This document shows, one piece after another, positions 28,247 through 37,451 of a stretch of 40,162 nucleotides of DNA (within the stretch, counting starts at the first letter, position 1; every line of letters starts with the position of its first letter). Origin of the DNA: Helicobacter baculiformis (GTDB taxonomy: Bacteria > Campylobacterota > Campylobacteria > Campylobacterales > Helicobacteraceae); assembly GCF_900197685.1 (NCBI RefSeq), contig NZ_FZMF01000067.1, positions 1 through 40,162 of the forward strand, written 5' to 3'. The notes beneath the pieces were generated by a model that had not been told where the DNA came from, ran no database searches, and worked only from the letters and a program-made list of their open reading frames with translations. Made by a program: the position numbers and the translations under genes.

Positions 28247-29202
28247 TGTTTTTCTTTGCCACTAAAAGGGTGGCAGGAGCCCTGTTTCTCCTTTGTATTT
28301 TTAGCTTTTTTATCTTTGTCATGCTGGATTTTTCCAGTGGCAATGTTGTTTCTGGTATCTATGGAGATAGTATCCAAGCATTGAATCCGGCAGTCAAAGA
28401 GCGCGTAATAGCCAATTTAGGGCTAGACCGCCCTTTGATGGTACGCTATTTGGAATGGTTTTCTCGCTTCTTGCATGGCGATTTTGGTGTTAGTTTTGCA
28501 AGTGGAGAAAAAGTGCTCGATATCGTCAAAGAACGCCTACCCTACACTTTAATTCTAGGACTCACAAGCTTTTTCCTAAGTTTTATTTTAGCTCTTGTAT
28601 TGGGAGGCTTGAGCGCCCTATTCAGAGGTTCGCTCTTGGATAAAATCGTGTTAGTTGTTACTCTATCATTTTTTAGTGTGCCTAGTTTTTGGTTAGGGTT
28701 GGTTTTTGTGATGTTTTTCAGTGTGATTTTAGGCTTTTTCCCCAGTTCTGGTGTCTATGATCTTGGGGGAGAGCAAAGTTTGGGGGATTTACTGCATCAT
28801 ATGGTACTTCCCGTTTCCGTGCTAACCCTCTCTCACTTAGCAATCTATACTCGCCTCGTGCGCAGTGTCGTACTAGAAACTTTCAAAGAACCCTTTATTG
28901 CTAGCTACCGATCTTGGGGGGTAGATGAAAAAATAATCCAATTAAAACTTGTTTTACGCTATTGTCTTCTACCCATTGTGAGCTATTTTGGGGCGAATGC
29001 TGCGGGAATCTTGGGTGGAACTTATATTGTGGAAAGTGTGTTTTCCATTGGAGGGCTGGGTAACACAACAATTAATGCGCTTTTAAACAAAGATTACCCG
29101 TTAGCACTGGCGATCATTTTGCTAAGCACCATCGTAGTAGTCTTATTTAATCTCGCGGTGGAAATTGTAGCAAAAATTTTAAACCCAAGATGGCAAGCTT
29201 GA
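28246..29202 (+). CDS. nikY: ABC permease, OppB/NikB type (NikY-like)
   Basis: This 318-residue inner-membrane permease has six membrane segments and the ABC-binding loop around SVVLETFKEPFIASYRSWGV. The N-terminal region with LGLDRPLMVRYLEWFSRFLH is typical of the OppB/DppB/NikB branch. It begins with GTG, overlapping the stop of the second binding protein by one base (TAGTG), and overlaps the next permease by 13 bases. It should form the channel with its partner permease. The name is by operon layout. Confidence 0.75.
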   Translation: MFFFATKRVAGALFLLCIFSFFIFVMLDFSSGNVVSGIYGDSIQALNPAVKERVIANLGLDRPLMVRYLEWFSRFLHGDFGVSFASGEKVLDIVKERLPYTLILGLTSFFLSFILALVLGGLSALFRGSLLDKIVLVVTLSFFSVPSFWLGLVFVMFFSVILGFFPSSGVYDLGGEQSLGDLLHHMVLPVSVLTLSHLAIYTRLVRSVVLETFKEPFIASYRSWGVDEKIIQLKLVLRYCLLPIVSYFGANAAGILGGTYIVESVFSIGGLGNTTINALLNKDYPLALAIILLSTIVVVLFNLAVEIVAKILNPRWQA

Positions 29203-29981
29203 AAAAGATTATTCTCTATGCGGCTATTTTTTTAGGCATGACAGCTCTTTTACCCCTGTGTGCCCCCTTTAATCCCGGTGAGGTGGATTTACTTAATCTC
29301 AAGTTACCCCCTGATACAGTACACTTTCTAGGTACAGATTTTTTAGGGCGCGATGAGTTTTCTAGACTCTTATTTGCCTTTAGAAACTCTGTATTTATTG
29401 GGTTATTGAGTGGCGTGTTTGCTCTTCTTATCGCCTTTGCTTTCGCCTTTATCACATGCAACGCTCCCAAGATGATCCAGTCTCTACTCTTACGCTTTTT
29501 AGATGGTTTCTTATCTTTACCTAATTTGCTGCTCATCTTACTTTTTAGTGCGTTTAATCACCGTGGGTTTAGTATTTTGAGCATTAGTCTGCTTTTGGCA
29601 GTGTTTTCATGGGGGAGTGTTGCTAAAGTGATTTACGATACATTTTCGGACATTGGTACGAATGAGTTTGTTTTAAATGAAAAGGCATTGGGTGCTTCGC
29701 GTTTTGCTCTCATGTTTTTTGAAATTCTACCTGTAGCCAAAAGTAGCGTGTTTGTACTTTTTGTGAATACCTGTGCGCATGCCATTAGCACAGAAGCCTT
29801 GTTAAGTTTTTTTGGGTTAGGTTTGATGGTGGGCGAGGCGAGTTTAGGTAATATGCTTAACGAAGCTTCGCAAGCGATTTTTATAGGGGCATGGTGGCTT
29901 GTCTTAACCCCCGGTTTGGTTGTCTTTGCTATCGTGTTTACCCTGATGCTGTTAGGCGAAAGGGTGCAAAAACATGGTTGA
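29190..29981 (+). CDS. nikX: ABC permease, OppC/NikC type (NikX-like)
   Basis: This 263-residue protein has about six membrane segments. The N-terminal PDTVHFLGTDFLGRDEFSRL is the OppC/DppC/NikC signature, and FVLNEKALGASRFALMFFEI is the loop contacting the ATPase. It is somewhat shorter than most OppC proteins (about 280-300). It overlaps both neighbours (13 bases upstream, 8 downstream), so the operon is translationally coupled. Confidence 0.75.
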   Translation: MASLKKIILYAAIFLGMTALLPLCAPFNPGEVDLLNLKLPPDTVHFLGTDFLGRDEFSRLLFAFRNSVFIGLLSGVFALLIAFAFAFITCNAPKMIQSLLLRFLDGFLSLPNLLLILLFSAFNHRGFSILSISLLLAVFSWGSVAKVIYDTFSDIGTNEFVLNEKALGASRFALMFFEILPVAKSSVFVLFVNTCAHAISTEALLSFFGLGLMVGEASLGNMLNEASQAIFIGAWWLVLTPGLVVFAIVFTLMLLGERVQKHG

Positions 29982-30588
29982 GGTCGCGCGTCTGAATGTC
30001 CACACACCCCAGACTCAGATTTTACATAGTATCAGTTTTGCTACCGATGCCCATTTAGCAATTTTAGGGAGTAGCGGGAGTGGGAAAAGCACCCTATGTA
30101 AAGCTATCTGTGGTATTCTGCCTAATAGTCTTAGGGCAGACTACGCCAAATTATATACGGATGGACGGGCTAGTTATGTTTTCCAAGATTGTATTAGTTG
30201 TTTTTTCCCTTATCTTAAAATCAAAGACACCTTTAAGATGGTTTTAAAAGAGATGACAGAAAAAGCATCGCCTATTTTTGATCGCCTCAATATTCCTTCT
30301 AAGGCTTGGAATCTCTACCCGTATGAGCTTAGTCGTGGAATGGCAAGCCGAATCCAAATCGCCCTCAATCTAGCCCTAGAAGCTAAAATTCTCTTGCTAG
30401 ATGAGGTAACAAGCTCCTTAGATGCAGACAATACCCATAGCGTCATCGAATTACTCTTGCAGCTGGAGACTCAAAGGGTGGTTATTACCCATGACGAAGA
30501 AGTCGCATTCAGACTTTGCGATATGGTTTTGGTCTTGGAAAGCGGGCAGATAACTTATTTTGGAGACAAAATGGGATACTTCTCATGA
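29974..30588 (+). CDS. nikW: ABC ATPase with altered signature (NikW-like)
   Basis: This ATPase has only 204 residues. Walker A GSSGSGKST (about 32-40), the Q-loop VFQD, Walker B ILLLDE and the switch His in VITHDEE are all present. The ABC signature reads LSRGM where LSGGQ is standard: the first Gly is Arg. That change usually weakens one of the two ATP sites of a heterodimer, leaving the partner to drive transport. It also lacks the C-terminal extension of OppD/DppD. Start and stop overlap the neighbours (ATGA with the next gene). Confidence 0.7.
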   Translation: MVEVARLNVHTPQTQILHSISFATDAHLAILGSSGSGKSTLCKAICGILPNSLRADYAKLYTDGRASYVFQDCISCFFPYLKIKDTFKMVLKEMTEKASPIFDRLNIPSKAWNLYPYELSRGMASRIQIALNLALEAKILLLDEVTSSLDADNTHSVIELLLQLETQRVVITHDEEVAFRLCDMVLVLESGQITYFGDKMGYFS

Positions 30589-31238
30589 GTCTGACCATTG
30601 CTCATTTAAAAAAGTCCTATGGAGAGGACACGATTCTACAAGATATTAGTTTTCATATAGATACCGGAGAAAGTGTGGCACTTATGGGAACTAGTGGCAG
30701 TGGGAAAAGTACACTGGCAAAATGTATCGCTAGGCTCGAATCTATGAGTGGGGGGCAGATTCTGTATAAAGGGGAGAATATTCTCAAAATTAAGGAAAGT
30801 GTATTTAGAAAAAATATCCAGTATGTATTTCAAGATCAACTCAACGCGCTTAACCCTGCCAAACGGGTTAAGGACCTCTTGATGAGCGTATGTAGGCGTT
30901 TTAGTATCAAGGAGGATTTAGCACAGATTTTACAGAATGCTAGGCTTGCCCCCGCTCTTTTAGATAGATTTCCTAGAGAACTTAGTGGAGGTGAGAGGCA
31001 AAGACTAGGGGTTGCTAGAGCTATGTTGGTTAAGCCGCAGGTATTGCTTTTAGATGAAATCACCAGTGCGCTAGATAAGCGTCTTAAGCACGAGATTATG
31101 GAAGTGTTGATGGATTACAAGAAAAAATTTGAGATTAGCATGATCTGTATCACCCATGATAGAACCATTGCCCAAAAGTATTTTTCGCGTCAACTGGTTA
31201 TCGATAAGGGGCGCTTAATCAAAGATGAGAAAAGCTGA
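30585..31238 (+). CDS. nikV: ABC ATPase, DppF/NikE type (NikV-like)
   Basis: This 217-residue ATPase has Walker A GTSGSGKST, Q-loop VFQDQ, a normal signature LSGGERQR, Walker B VLLLDEI and the switch His in CITHDR. I start it at ATG 30585 (MSLTIAHLKKSYG), which overlaps the previous stop as ATGA. An upstream in-frame ATG (30516) would add 23 residues of non-homologous sequence from the other gene's frame. It pairs with the altered ATPase and should carry the working ATP site. Last gene of the operon. Confidence 0.75.
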   Translation: MSLTIAHLKKSYGEDTILQDISFHIDTGESVALMGTSGSGKSTLAKCIARLESMSGGQILYKGENILKIKESVFRKNIQYVFQDQLNALNPAKRVKDLLMSVCRRFSIKEDLAQILQNARLAPALLDRFPRELSGGERQRLGVARAMLVKPQVLLLDEITSALDKRLKHEIMEVLMDYKKKFEISMICITHDRTIAQKYFSRQLVIDKGRLIKDEKS

Positions 31239-31250
31239 ACTTGTGCGCCT

Positions 31251-31349
31251 TCAATACTTAAGTCCATCGTATTGCAAATTCATGTTTTTGGCATAGTAAT
31301 AAAAACGCACCATGATCAAATCGAAAACGCGCGCTTGTTTTTGTCGCAC
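31251..31349 (-). pseudogene. Possible C-terminal gene fragment
   Basis: On the minus strand a 32-codon frame from GTG 31349 to TGA 31251 reads RQKQARVFDLIMVRFYYYAK and ends NLQYDGLKY. Its composition is protein-like, unlike random AT-rich spacer, but a stop lies four codons ahead of the GTG and I do not recognise the family. It is either a small unknown gene or, more likely, the tail of a lost gene. Confidence 0.25.
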
Positions 31350-31477
31350 AGATGTTCTTTATACCCCCCAAAATAAGCGTATTGTAATTTTAGCCATGTT
31401 AGAGTAAGTCTTATCGCTTCCCTAATTTAAATATCAGCGTAGGTTTGGCTTGACCTCATCCGCCCTTAAGGACCCTA

Positions 31478-32779
31478 ATGGCTTACGAACCCCATAAACA
31501 AAGAACCCATACCCCTGTGAGTGGGTATCGCATTGAAGAATTGCGTGCAAAACCCACCGAAAAACTCCTAGAGATCGCCAACGAACTCAGGGTAGAAAAC
31601 CCCCAGGAGTACAAACGCCAAGATTTGATGTTTGAAATCCTCAAAAACCAAGTCTCTCAGGGGGGCTATATTCTCTTCACGGGCATTTTAGAGATGTCCA
31701 ATGAAGGGTATGGTTTTTTAAGGGGGATGGATGGGAGTTTTTCAGACAACCATAACGACACCTATGTGAGTCATTCGCAAATCAAGCGTTTCGCTTTGCG
31801 CAATGGCGACATTGTTACCGGACAAGTGCGTGCCCCCAAAGAACAAGAGAAATACTATGCCCTTTTAAAGATTGAGGCGGTCAATTACCTCCCCCTAGAT
31901 GAAATCCGCCACCGCCCCCTCTTTGACAACCTAACCCCCCTCTTCCCCACCGAGCAAATCAAGCTAGAATACGAACCCACAAAGGTAACCGGGCGCATGC
32001 TCGATCTCTTTAGCCCCATTGGCAAGGGGCAACGCGCCCTCATTGTCGCCCCGCCCCGCACGGGTAAAACCGAACTGATGAAAGAGCTAGCCCATGGAAT
32101 CACGGCTAACCACCCAGAAATGGAGCTCATTATTTTATTGGTGGACGAGCGCCCCGAAGAGGTTACGGACATGCAACGCAGCGTGCGTGCCCAAGTCTTT
32201 AGCTCTACCTTTGATCTGCCCTCACACAACCATGTACGCATTGCCGAGTTGGTGCTAGAGCGGGCTAAAAGGCGCGTAGAGATGGGTAAGGATGTGGTTA
32301 TTTTACTAGATTCGATCACCCGTCTAGCTAGGGCGTACAACGCGATCACCCCTTCCAGTGGCAAGGTCTTAAGCGGGGGGGTGGACGCGCACGCCCTGCA
32401 CCGCCCCAAACGCTTTTTTGGCGCGGCGCGCAACATTGAAGAGGGGGGGAGTTTGAGCATTATTGCCACCGCTTTGATTGAAACCGGATCGCGCATGGAT
32501 GAGGTGATCTTTGAGGAGTTTAAAGGCACGGGCAATAGCGAAATTGTACTAGCGCGTAGCATCTCCGATCGGCGTATTTACCCCGCCTTTGATGTGCTCA
32601 AATCCGGCACGCGCAAGGATAATATCTTGCTAGGTAAAGACAAACTCACAAAAGTGTGGGTCTTGCGCAATGTGATGCAACAAATGGACGATGTAGAAGC
32701 GCTCAACTTCATCTACTCTAAAATGCAAACCACGAAGGACAACGCCGAGTTTTTGGATTTGATGAATCAAGGTTCTTAG
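31478..32779 (+). CDS. rho: Transcription termination factor Rho
   Basis: This 433-residue hexameric RNA helicase ends transcription at rut sites. It has a short Rho N-terminal helical part (about 19-58), an OB-fold RNA-binding domain ([14 protein letters not shown] onward), and the ATPase domain with Walker [10 protein letters not shown] (191-199), [11 protein letters not shown] and Walker [26 protein letters not shown] precedes ATG. It overlaps murI by one base, as rho and murI (HP0550, HP0549) are also neighbours in H. pylori. Confidence 0.97.
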   Translation: MAYEPHKQRTHTPVSGYRIEELRAKPTEKLLEIANELRVENPQEYKRQDLMFEILKNQVSQGGYILFTGILEMSNEGYGFLRGMDGSFSDNHNDTYVSHSQIKRFALRNGDIVTGQVRAPKEQEKYYALLKIEAVNYLPLDEIRHRPLFDNLTPLFPTEQIKLEYEPTKVTGRMLDLFSPIGKGQRALIVAPPRTGKTELMKELAHGITANHPEMELIILLVDERPEEVTDMQRSVRAQVFSSTFDLPSHNHVRIAELVLERAKRRVEMGKDVVILLDSITRLARAYNAITPSSGKVLSGGVDAHALHRPKRFFGAARNIEEGGSLSIIATALIETGSRMDEVIFEEFKGTGNSEIVLARSISDRRIYPAFDVLKSGTRKDNILLGKDKLTKVWVLRNVMQQMDDVEALNFIYSKMQTTKDNAEFLDLMNQGS

Positions 32780-33531
32780 TGCGTGTGGGGATTTTTGATA
32801 GCGGGGTGGGGGGGCTTAGTGTGCTTAAAAGCGTGTTGCAGGCGCGCTTGTTTGCAGAGATTATTTACTATGGGGACACCGCCCGCGTGCCCTATGGAAC
32901 CAAAGACCCCCAAACGATCGCGCGCTTTGCCCTAGAAGCCCTAGATTTTTTCAAACCCCACCGCATAGAAATGCTCATTGTGGCTTGCAATAGCGTGAGC
33001 GCGTGGGCACTGCCCCAAATGCGTGCGCGCTCTAAAATCCCCATTGTGGGGGTGATTGAGCCTGGGATTTTAGCCATCACCAAAGACACCCCTAAGGACA
33101 CTCCTATTTTGGTACTGGGCACAAAAGCCACCATCGCCTCGGGGCGTTACGCTAAGGAGTTGCACGCCCATGGCTACTCCCATGTACAAAGCCTAGCCAC
33201 GGGGTTATTTGTGCCCTTGATTGAAGAGGGGATTTTAGAAGGTCCCCTTTTGCATGCATGCATGCGCCATTATTTTAACGATCTTAGCAGCACCCCTAGC
33301 GTGGTGGTGCTAGGCTGTACCCACTTTCCTTGGATTGCTCCGGCCTTAAAAAACTATTTTAAAGATCGCATAGATTGCACGTTGGTGCATTGTGGCGATG
33401 CGATTGTGCATTATTTACAAGAAAGCTACCGCCTAAGCCCCCTTAAGCACCCCTCTAAAGCGCGCTTTTTTGCTAGCGCAGATGTGGAGGGGCTCAAAGC
33501 CCAAGCGCAGGCGTGGTTGGGGCTAGGGTAA
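32779..33531 (+). CDS. murI: Glutamate racemase
   Basis: This 250-residue enzyme makes D-glutamate for peptidoglycan. FDSGVGGLSVL starts the protein; the two catalytic cysteines are C70 (VACNSVSA) and C180 (LGCTHFPW). It begins with GTG, sharing a base with the rho stop (TAGTG). The length matches H. pylori MurI. A G7 run lies in the GVGG codons near the start, a possible slippage site. Confidence 0.96.
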   Translation: MRVGIFDSGVGGLSVLKSVLQARLFAEIIYYGDTARVPYGTKDPQTIARFALEALDFFKPHRIEMLIVACNSVSAWALPQMRARSKIPIVGVIEPGILAITKDTPKDTPILVLGTKATIASGRYAKELHAHGYSHVQSLATGLFVPLIEEGILEGPLLHACMRHYFNDLSSTPSVVVLGCTHFPWIAPALKNYFKDRIDCTLVHCGDAIVHYLQESYRLSPLKHPSKARFFASADVEGLKAQAQAWLGLG

Positions 33532-33741
33532 AAACCTTTCTGTTTGTCTAAGTTTGCTGTTAGCAAATCACTTCTACAGAGTTTTTAAGCAAACTAAAAA
33601 CGAACAAAAGAGTATTTATACACATATTAGAGAACGCACAAAAGACATAGAAAGTAGCACCAACTGCCTCTTGGTGTTTCATGTCTATGAAAAACACAGG
33701 ATCAACGGGCATGTAGTATGCAAGAAAATCTAAAGCTTACT
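33532..33741. other. Gap between murI and prfA
   Basis: A convergent gap of 210 bp. One plus-strand frame stays open for about 60 codons and ends at TAA 33730-33732. It has no ATG start; part of it reads RERTKDIESSTNCLLVFHVY. It may be a gene remnant. A clear terminator hairpin is not evident. Confidence 0.3.
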
Positions 33742-34803
33742 TTATTGCCCCTCTAATCCTTGTGCCTGGGCATGCGCGATCAAGGGCTCGATCACGGGGT
33801 CTAGGTTGCCTGAGAGCATGATCTCCTCTAGACTATAGAGAGTTAAATTAATGCGGTGATCGCTCAAGCGGTTTTGTGGGTAGTTGTAAGTGCGAATCCG
33901 CTCGCTGCGATCCCCGCTGCCCACCTGCATTTTGCGCTCCTCTGAGTGGGCTTGTTGTTGCTCCTCAATTTGTTTTTCATACAAGCGGGCTTTTAAAATC
34001 TTTAGGGCTTTGTCCTTGTTTTTGTGCTGGGATTTCTCATCTTGCATAGAAACGCTGATCCCACTGGGTACATGCGTGATTCGCACCGCCGAGTCGGTGG
34101 TGTTCACGCACTGCCCCCCATGCCCGCCCGCTCTAAAGACCTCAATGCGCAAATCACTCGGATTAATGTTGATCTCCACATCGTCTGCTTCGGGCATGAT
34201 CGCCACAGTGATGGCTGAGGTGTGGATACGCCCCTGTGATTCGGTCTCGGGCACGCGTTGCACGCGGTGCGTACCCGCTTCAAATTTGAGCCGTGAATAC
34301 ACTCCCTGCCCCTTGATGAGCGCGATCATCTCCTTATAGCCCCCTACGCTATTCTCACTAGAGCTGACAATCTCCACCTTCCAACGCTTCAAATCCGCAT
34401 AACGGCAGTAGGCTTTAAAGAGATCGCCCACAAAGATCCCCGCCTCATCGCCCCCCGTGCCCGCGCGCAATTCTAAATAGATGTTTTTATTGTCATTAGG
34501 GTCTTTAGGGATGAGCAAAATCTTAATGCGCTCTTCTAGGGCTTTGCTTTGCTCTTCTAAGAGTTTGAGCTCTTCTTTAGCCAATTCGCCCAACTCCTTA
34601 TCCTCTAATAAGGCTTTGTTTTCTTGAATAGAGTCCAACACACCCAAATACTCTTTTGCCTGTGTGGCGAGCTCCTCTAAGCTGGCTTGCTCTTTACTCA
34701 ACTCAGTGAGGCGTTTGACATCGTTTAAAACTTCGGGTTGGGTGAGGGAGTGGGCGAGCGCGTCATAGCGCGCCACGACTTCTTTTAGTTTAGCAGAGAG
34801 CAC
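33742..34803 (-). CDS. prfA: Peptide chain release factor 1
   Basis: This 353-residue factor ends translation at UAA and UAG. The GGQ tripeptide that triggers peptide release is at 229-231 in [18 protein letters not shown], and the PxT-type recognition region reads [15 protein letters not shown]. Coiled-coil domain 1 spans about 1-100. The gene starts four bases after rpsT; the same pair (HP0076, HP0077) is adjacent in H. pylori. Confidence 0.97.
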   Translation of the reverse strand: MLSAKLKEVVARYDALAHSLTQPEVLNDVKRLTELSKEQASLEELATQAKEYLGVLDSIQENKALLEDKELGELAKEELKLLEEQSKALEERIKILLIPKDPNDNKNIYLELRAGTGGDEAGIFVGDLFKAYCRYADLKRWKVEIVSSSENSVGGYKEMIALIKGQGVYSRLKFEAGTHRVQRVPETESQGRIHTSAITVAIMPEADDVEININPSDLRIEVFRAGGHGGQCVNTTDSAVRITHVPSGISVSMQDEKSQHKNKDKALKILKARLYEKQIEEQQQAHSEERKMQVGSGDRSERIRTYNYPQNRLSDHRINLTLYSLEEIMLSGNLDPVIEPLIAHAQAQGLEGQ

Positions 34804-34807
34804 GATT

Positions 34808-35083
34808 TTAAGCGTTGGCTAGAGCGATCTTTTTCACACTCGCGTTCAAACGCGACACCTTCCTAGAGGCGGTGTTTTTCTTTAAAACGCCTTTGCTCAC
34901 GAATTTATGCAATTCTTTATTTGCCACTTTAAGGGATTCTTGGGCTTTGGGCAGATCGTTATGCGCCACCGCTTCGCGCACCGCTTTGACAATATTTTTC
35001 AAGCGGGTTTTATAAAAGCGGTTGCGCTCGGTGCGCTTAATGGTTTGACGGATGCGTTTTTGCGCCGACCTATGGTTTGCCAT
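34808..35083 (-). CDS. rpsT: 30S ribosomal protein S20
   Basis: A 91-residue, Lys/Arg-rich helical protein starting [20 protein letters not shown], the standard S20 opening. It binds 16S rRNA early in assembly. It is co-transcribed with prfA and divergent from glmM. Plus-strand open frames over this gene are shadows. Confidence 0.97.
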   Translation of the reverse strand: MANHRSAQKRIRQTIKRTERNRFYKTRLKNIVKAVREAVAHNDLPKAQESLKVANKELHKFVSKGVLKKNTASRKVSRLNASVKKIALANA

Positions 35084-35114
35084 ACACTTAATCCTTTTAT
35101 CAAAAATAATGTGT

Positions 35115-35120
35115 TAGAAT
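35115..35120 (+). promoter_or_regulatory. Candidate -10 box of glmM
   Basis: TAGAAT in TGTTAGAATTG, about 48 bp before the glmM ATG, in the only non-coding DNA between divergent rpsT and glmM. It has one mismatch to TATAAT. Confidence 0.35.
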
Positions 35121-35167
35121 TGTAGCTTTATCTTAATTAAAGAGAACTAAATTTCTTTGGGGCGCGC

Positions 35168-36502
35168 ATGATTTTTGGCACGGATGGAGTCAGGGGCAGG
35201 GCGGGCGTGGAGATCACGCCTATGTTTGTGATGCAACTGGGCATCGCTGCCGGGCTCTATTTTCGCAAACACGCCATTAGCAATAAAATCTTAGTGGGCA
35301 AGGACACGCGCCGCAGCGGTTACATGATTGAAAACGCCCTAGTGAGCGCGCTCACCTCTGTAGGCTATGATGTGATTCAAATCGGTCCTATGCCCACGCC
35401 CGCCATCGCCTTTTTAACCGAGAACATGCGCTGTGATGCGGGGGTGATGATTAGTGCGAGTCATAACCCTTTTGAAGACAATGGGATCAAATTTTTTGAT
35501 CGCTTTGGCTACAAGCTCCAAAGGGAGAGCGAATTACAGATTGAAAAAATCTTTGCGGATAGCAAGCGCGTGGAGCAGAGTTGCCAATCTGGGTTAGATA
35601 TCGGGAGCGCTAAACGCATTGACGATGTGATCGGGCGCTACATCGTACATTTGAAAAACTCCTTCCCTAAACATCTCAATTTGCAGGGCATGCGCGTGGT
35701 GATAGATACTGCCAATGGGGCGGGTTACAAGGTCGCCCCTGTAGTCTTTAGCGAGCTGGGCGCAGATGTGATTGTGATCAATGATGAACCCAATGGGAGC
35801 AATATCAACGCCCAATGCGGTGCGCTCTATCCGCTTGAACTCAGCCAAGAGGTGAGGCGCTACCGCGCGGACTTGGGCATTGCCCTAGATGGGGATGCGG
35901 ATCGGCTAGTGGTGGTGGATCATTTGGGCGTGGTGGTGCCCGGGGACAAGCTCATTGGCGCACTCGCCCTTTACAACCACAAGCGCAACACCCTCAGTAA
36001 CGCGAGCATTGTGGCGACCACCATGAGCAATCTCTCCTTAGAAGAGTATCTCAAGCAACACCATATCGGGGTGGTGTTTTGCGATGTGGGGGATAAATGC
36101 GTGAGCGCGGCGATGCAACAGCATGGTTTGAATTTTGGGGCAGAGCAGAGCGGGCATCTCATCTTTGGGGACTATGCTAAAACCGGAGATGGGATTATGG
36201 GCGCGTTGCAGGTGGCTGCGATGGTGGTAGAGAGCAAACAACCTAGTAGTAAGGTGCTCAACCCTTTTAATCTTTACCCCCAAGTGCTAGAAAATGTGCG
36301 CGTGAAAGAGAAAAAGCCCTTAGACAAATTGCCCGGGTTTGAGCAAAAACTCCAAGCCTTAGAAAAAGCCCACATCCGCCATCTCATTCGCTACTCGGGT
36401 ACAGAAAATCTCTTGCGCATTCTGCTAGAAGGCAAGGAGCGCACCCTCTTAGAAAATAAAGCAAAGGAGCTCAAAGCTTTTTTACAAGAGCAGTTGCTTT
36501 GA
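35168..36502 (+). CDS. glmM: Phosphoglucosamine mutase
   Basis: This 444-residue enzyme interconverts glucosamine 6- and 1-phosphate on the way to UDP-GlcNAc for peptidoglycan and LPS. The phosphorylated serine is S98 in [12 protein letters not shown], the metal loop is DGDADR (241-246), and the sugar- and phosphate-binding C terminus has [11 protein letters not shown]. In H. pylori this gene was first named ureC because it lies close to urease. It is translationally coupled to lspA through TTGA. Confidence 0.97.
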   Translation: MIFGTDGVRGRAGVEITPMFVMQLGIAAGLYFRKHAISNKILVGKDTRRSGYMIENALVSALTSVGYDVIQIGPMPTPAIAFLTENMRCDAGVMISASHNPFEDNGIKFFDRFGYKLQRESELQIEKIFADSKRVEQSCQSGLDIGSAKRIDDVIGRYIVHLKNSFPKHLNLQGMRVVIDTANGAGYKVAPVVFSELGADVIVINDEPNGSNINAQCGALYPLELSQEVRRYRADLGIALDGDADRLVVVDHLGVVVPGDKLIGALALYNHKRNTLSNASIVATTMSNLSLEEYLKQHHIGVVFCDVGDKCVSAAMQQHGLNFGAEQSGHLIFGDYAKTGDGIMGALQVAAMVVESKQPSSKVLNPFNLYPQVLENVRVKEKKPLDKLPGFEQKLQALEKAHIRHLIRYSGTENLLRILLEGKERTLLENKAKELKAFLQEQLL

Positions 36503-36972
36503 GCGGTACGTCTTTTAAGCGCGCGCTATCTTGGTTTGTGGGGGTGGGGTTACTAGCAATACTCTGCGATCAAGCCATCAAGCAGTGGATTTTACAGGGT
36601 TTTAGAGCGGAGGGACCCGTGATCTCTATTGTGCTTGCCTACAATAAGGGCGTGGCTTTTTCTATGCTAGAATTCTTAGGACCTTGGCTCAAGTATTTGC
36701 AAGCCCTCTTAATTGTAGGGATGGCGATCATGCTCTTGTCCCAACGGGCGTTTTTTATGCAGACTTATCTCCCCTTTGGGTTGATTTTAGGAGCTGGGAG
36801 CTCTAATTTGCTCGATCGCTTTGTGCATGGGCATGTGGTGGATTATGTCTATTGGCATTACAAATTTGACTTTGCCGTGTTCAATCTAGCCGATGTGCTC
36901 ATTGATGTAGGCGTGGGTTTGCTCTTGCTAGACGCGCTCAAACAAAGTTTAAGCAAGCGCAAATTAAAATAG
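36499..36972 (+). CDS. lspA: Lipoprotein signal peptidase
   Basis: This 157-residue inner-membrane aspartic protease removes signal peptides from lipoproteins. It has four membrane segments and the two catalytic aspartates D106 ([11 protein letters not shown]) and D132 ([11 protein letters not shown]). It starts with TTG inside the end of glmM. In H. pylori lspA is followed by the urease operon; here tRNA-Val follows instead. Confidence 0.94.
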   Translation: MSGTSFKRALSWFVGVGLLAILCDQAIKQWILQGFRAEGPVISIVLAYNKGVAFSMLEFLGPWLKYLQALLIVGMAIMLLSQRAFFMQTYLPFGLILGAGSSNLLDRFVHGHVVDYVYWHYKFDFAVFNLADVLIDVGVGLLLLDALKQSLSKRKLK

Positions 36973-36979
36973 GGCTTTT

Positions 36980-37054
36980 GGTCGCGTAGCTCAGTGGTAG
37001 AGCACTACCTTGACATGGTAGGGGTCGCTGGTTCAAGTCCAGTCGGGACCACCA
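36980..37054 (+). tRNA. tRNA-Val (GAC) with one acceptor mismatch
   Basis: A 75-nt cloverleaf just after lspA. The anticodon stem CTACC/GGTAG encloses TTGACAT, anticodon GAC; the T loop is TTCAAGT; CCA is encoded. The acceptor GGTCGCG faces CGGGACC, leaving a G-G mismatch at the fifth pair. All other arms pair well, so it is probably functional. Confidence 0.92.
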
Positions 37055-37097
37055 TCTTTCAACCTATTTGAATTTCGAACTCCAATAATCTAATCAC

Positions 37098-37302
37098 TTA
37101 TGGGTGCACTTTGCGTACCTGCGTAATACTCTGCCCCCCAACCCGTAATTATCTGTGTCAATCTCTTCAATGATCGCCACGGTAAAAGTCTTGCTTTTAT
37201 TGAGGACTTGGACTAATACATCTGTAACCCCGGTGATCAACGCCTCCTTTGCTCCTTAGTGGGGCCATCTTCTTTAGTGATTTTGATATTGACAAAGGGC
37301 AT
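37098..37302 (-). pseudogene. 4-oxalocrotonate tautomerase remnant
   Basis: On the minus strand the frame opens MPFVNIKITKEDGPTKEQ, keeping the catalytic Pro that follows the initiator Met. It then needs one extra base near 37244-37250 to continue as EALITGVTDVLVQVLNKSK and IIEEIDTDNYGLGG, and one extra G in the G6 run (37134-37139) to end QSITQVRKVHP. It resembles the small tautomerase of H. pylori (HP0924 as I recall). Two shifts in about 68 codons make it a pseudogene. Confidence 0.75.
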
Positions 37303-37451
37303 GGATTCTTTCCTAAGTTTAAAACCTCTTAGTTTAGAATACCTGTTTATTTTAAATGCTAGGCATATTTGGTAGGCTTTATCAGTCTCTTTGCGGGTAA
37401 GACAGACTCTAAAATTTAAGAAACTAAAGATACCAAGATCAAGGAGTGTTC

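Noticed and set aside
30516-30584. Longer nikV start at ATG 30516
   Set aside because: The added residues only retranslate the end of nikW in another frame; ATG 30585 gives the usual ATGA coupling and a normal ABC N terminus.
31885-32562. 225-codon frame antisense to rho
   Set aside because: It lies entirely inside rho on the opposite strand; its Ser/Arg-rich translation is typical of a GC-biased shadow frame.
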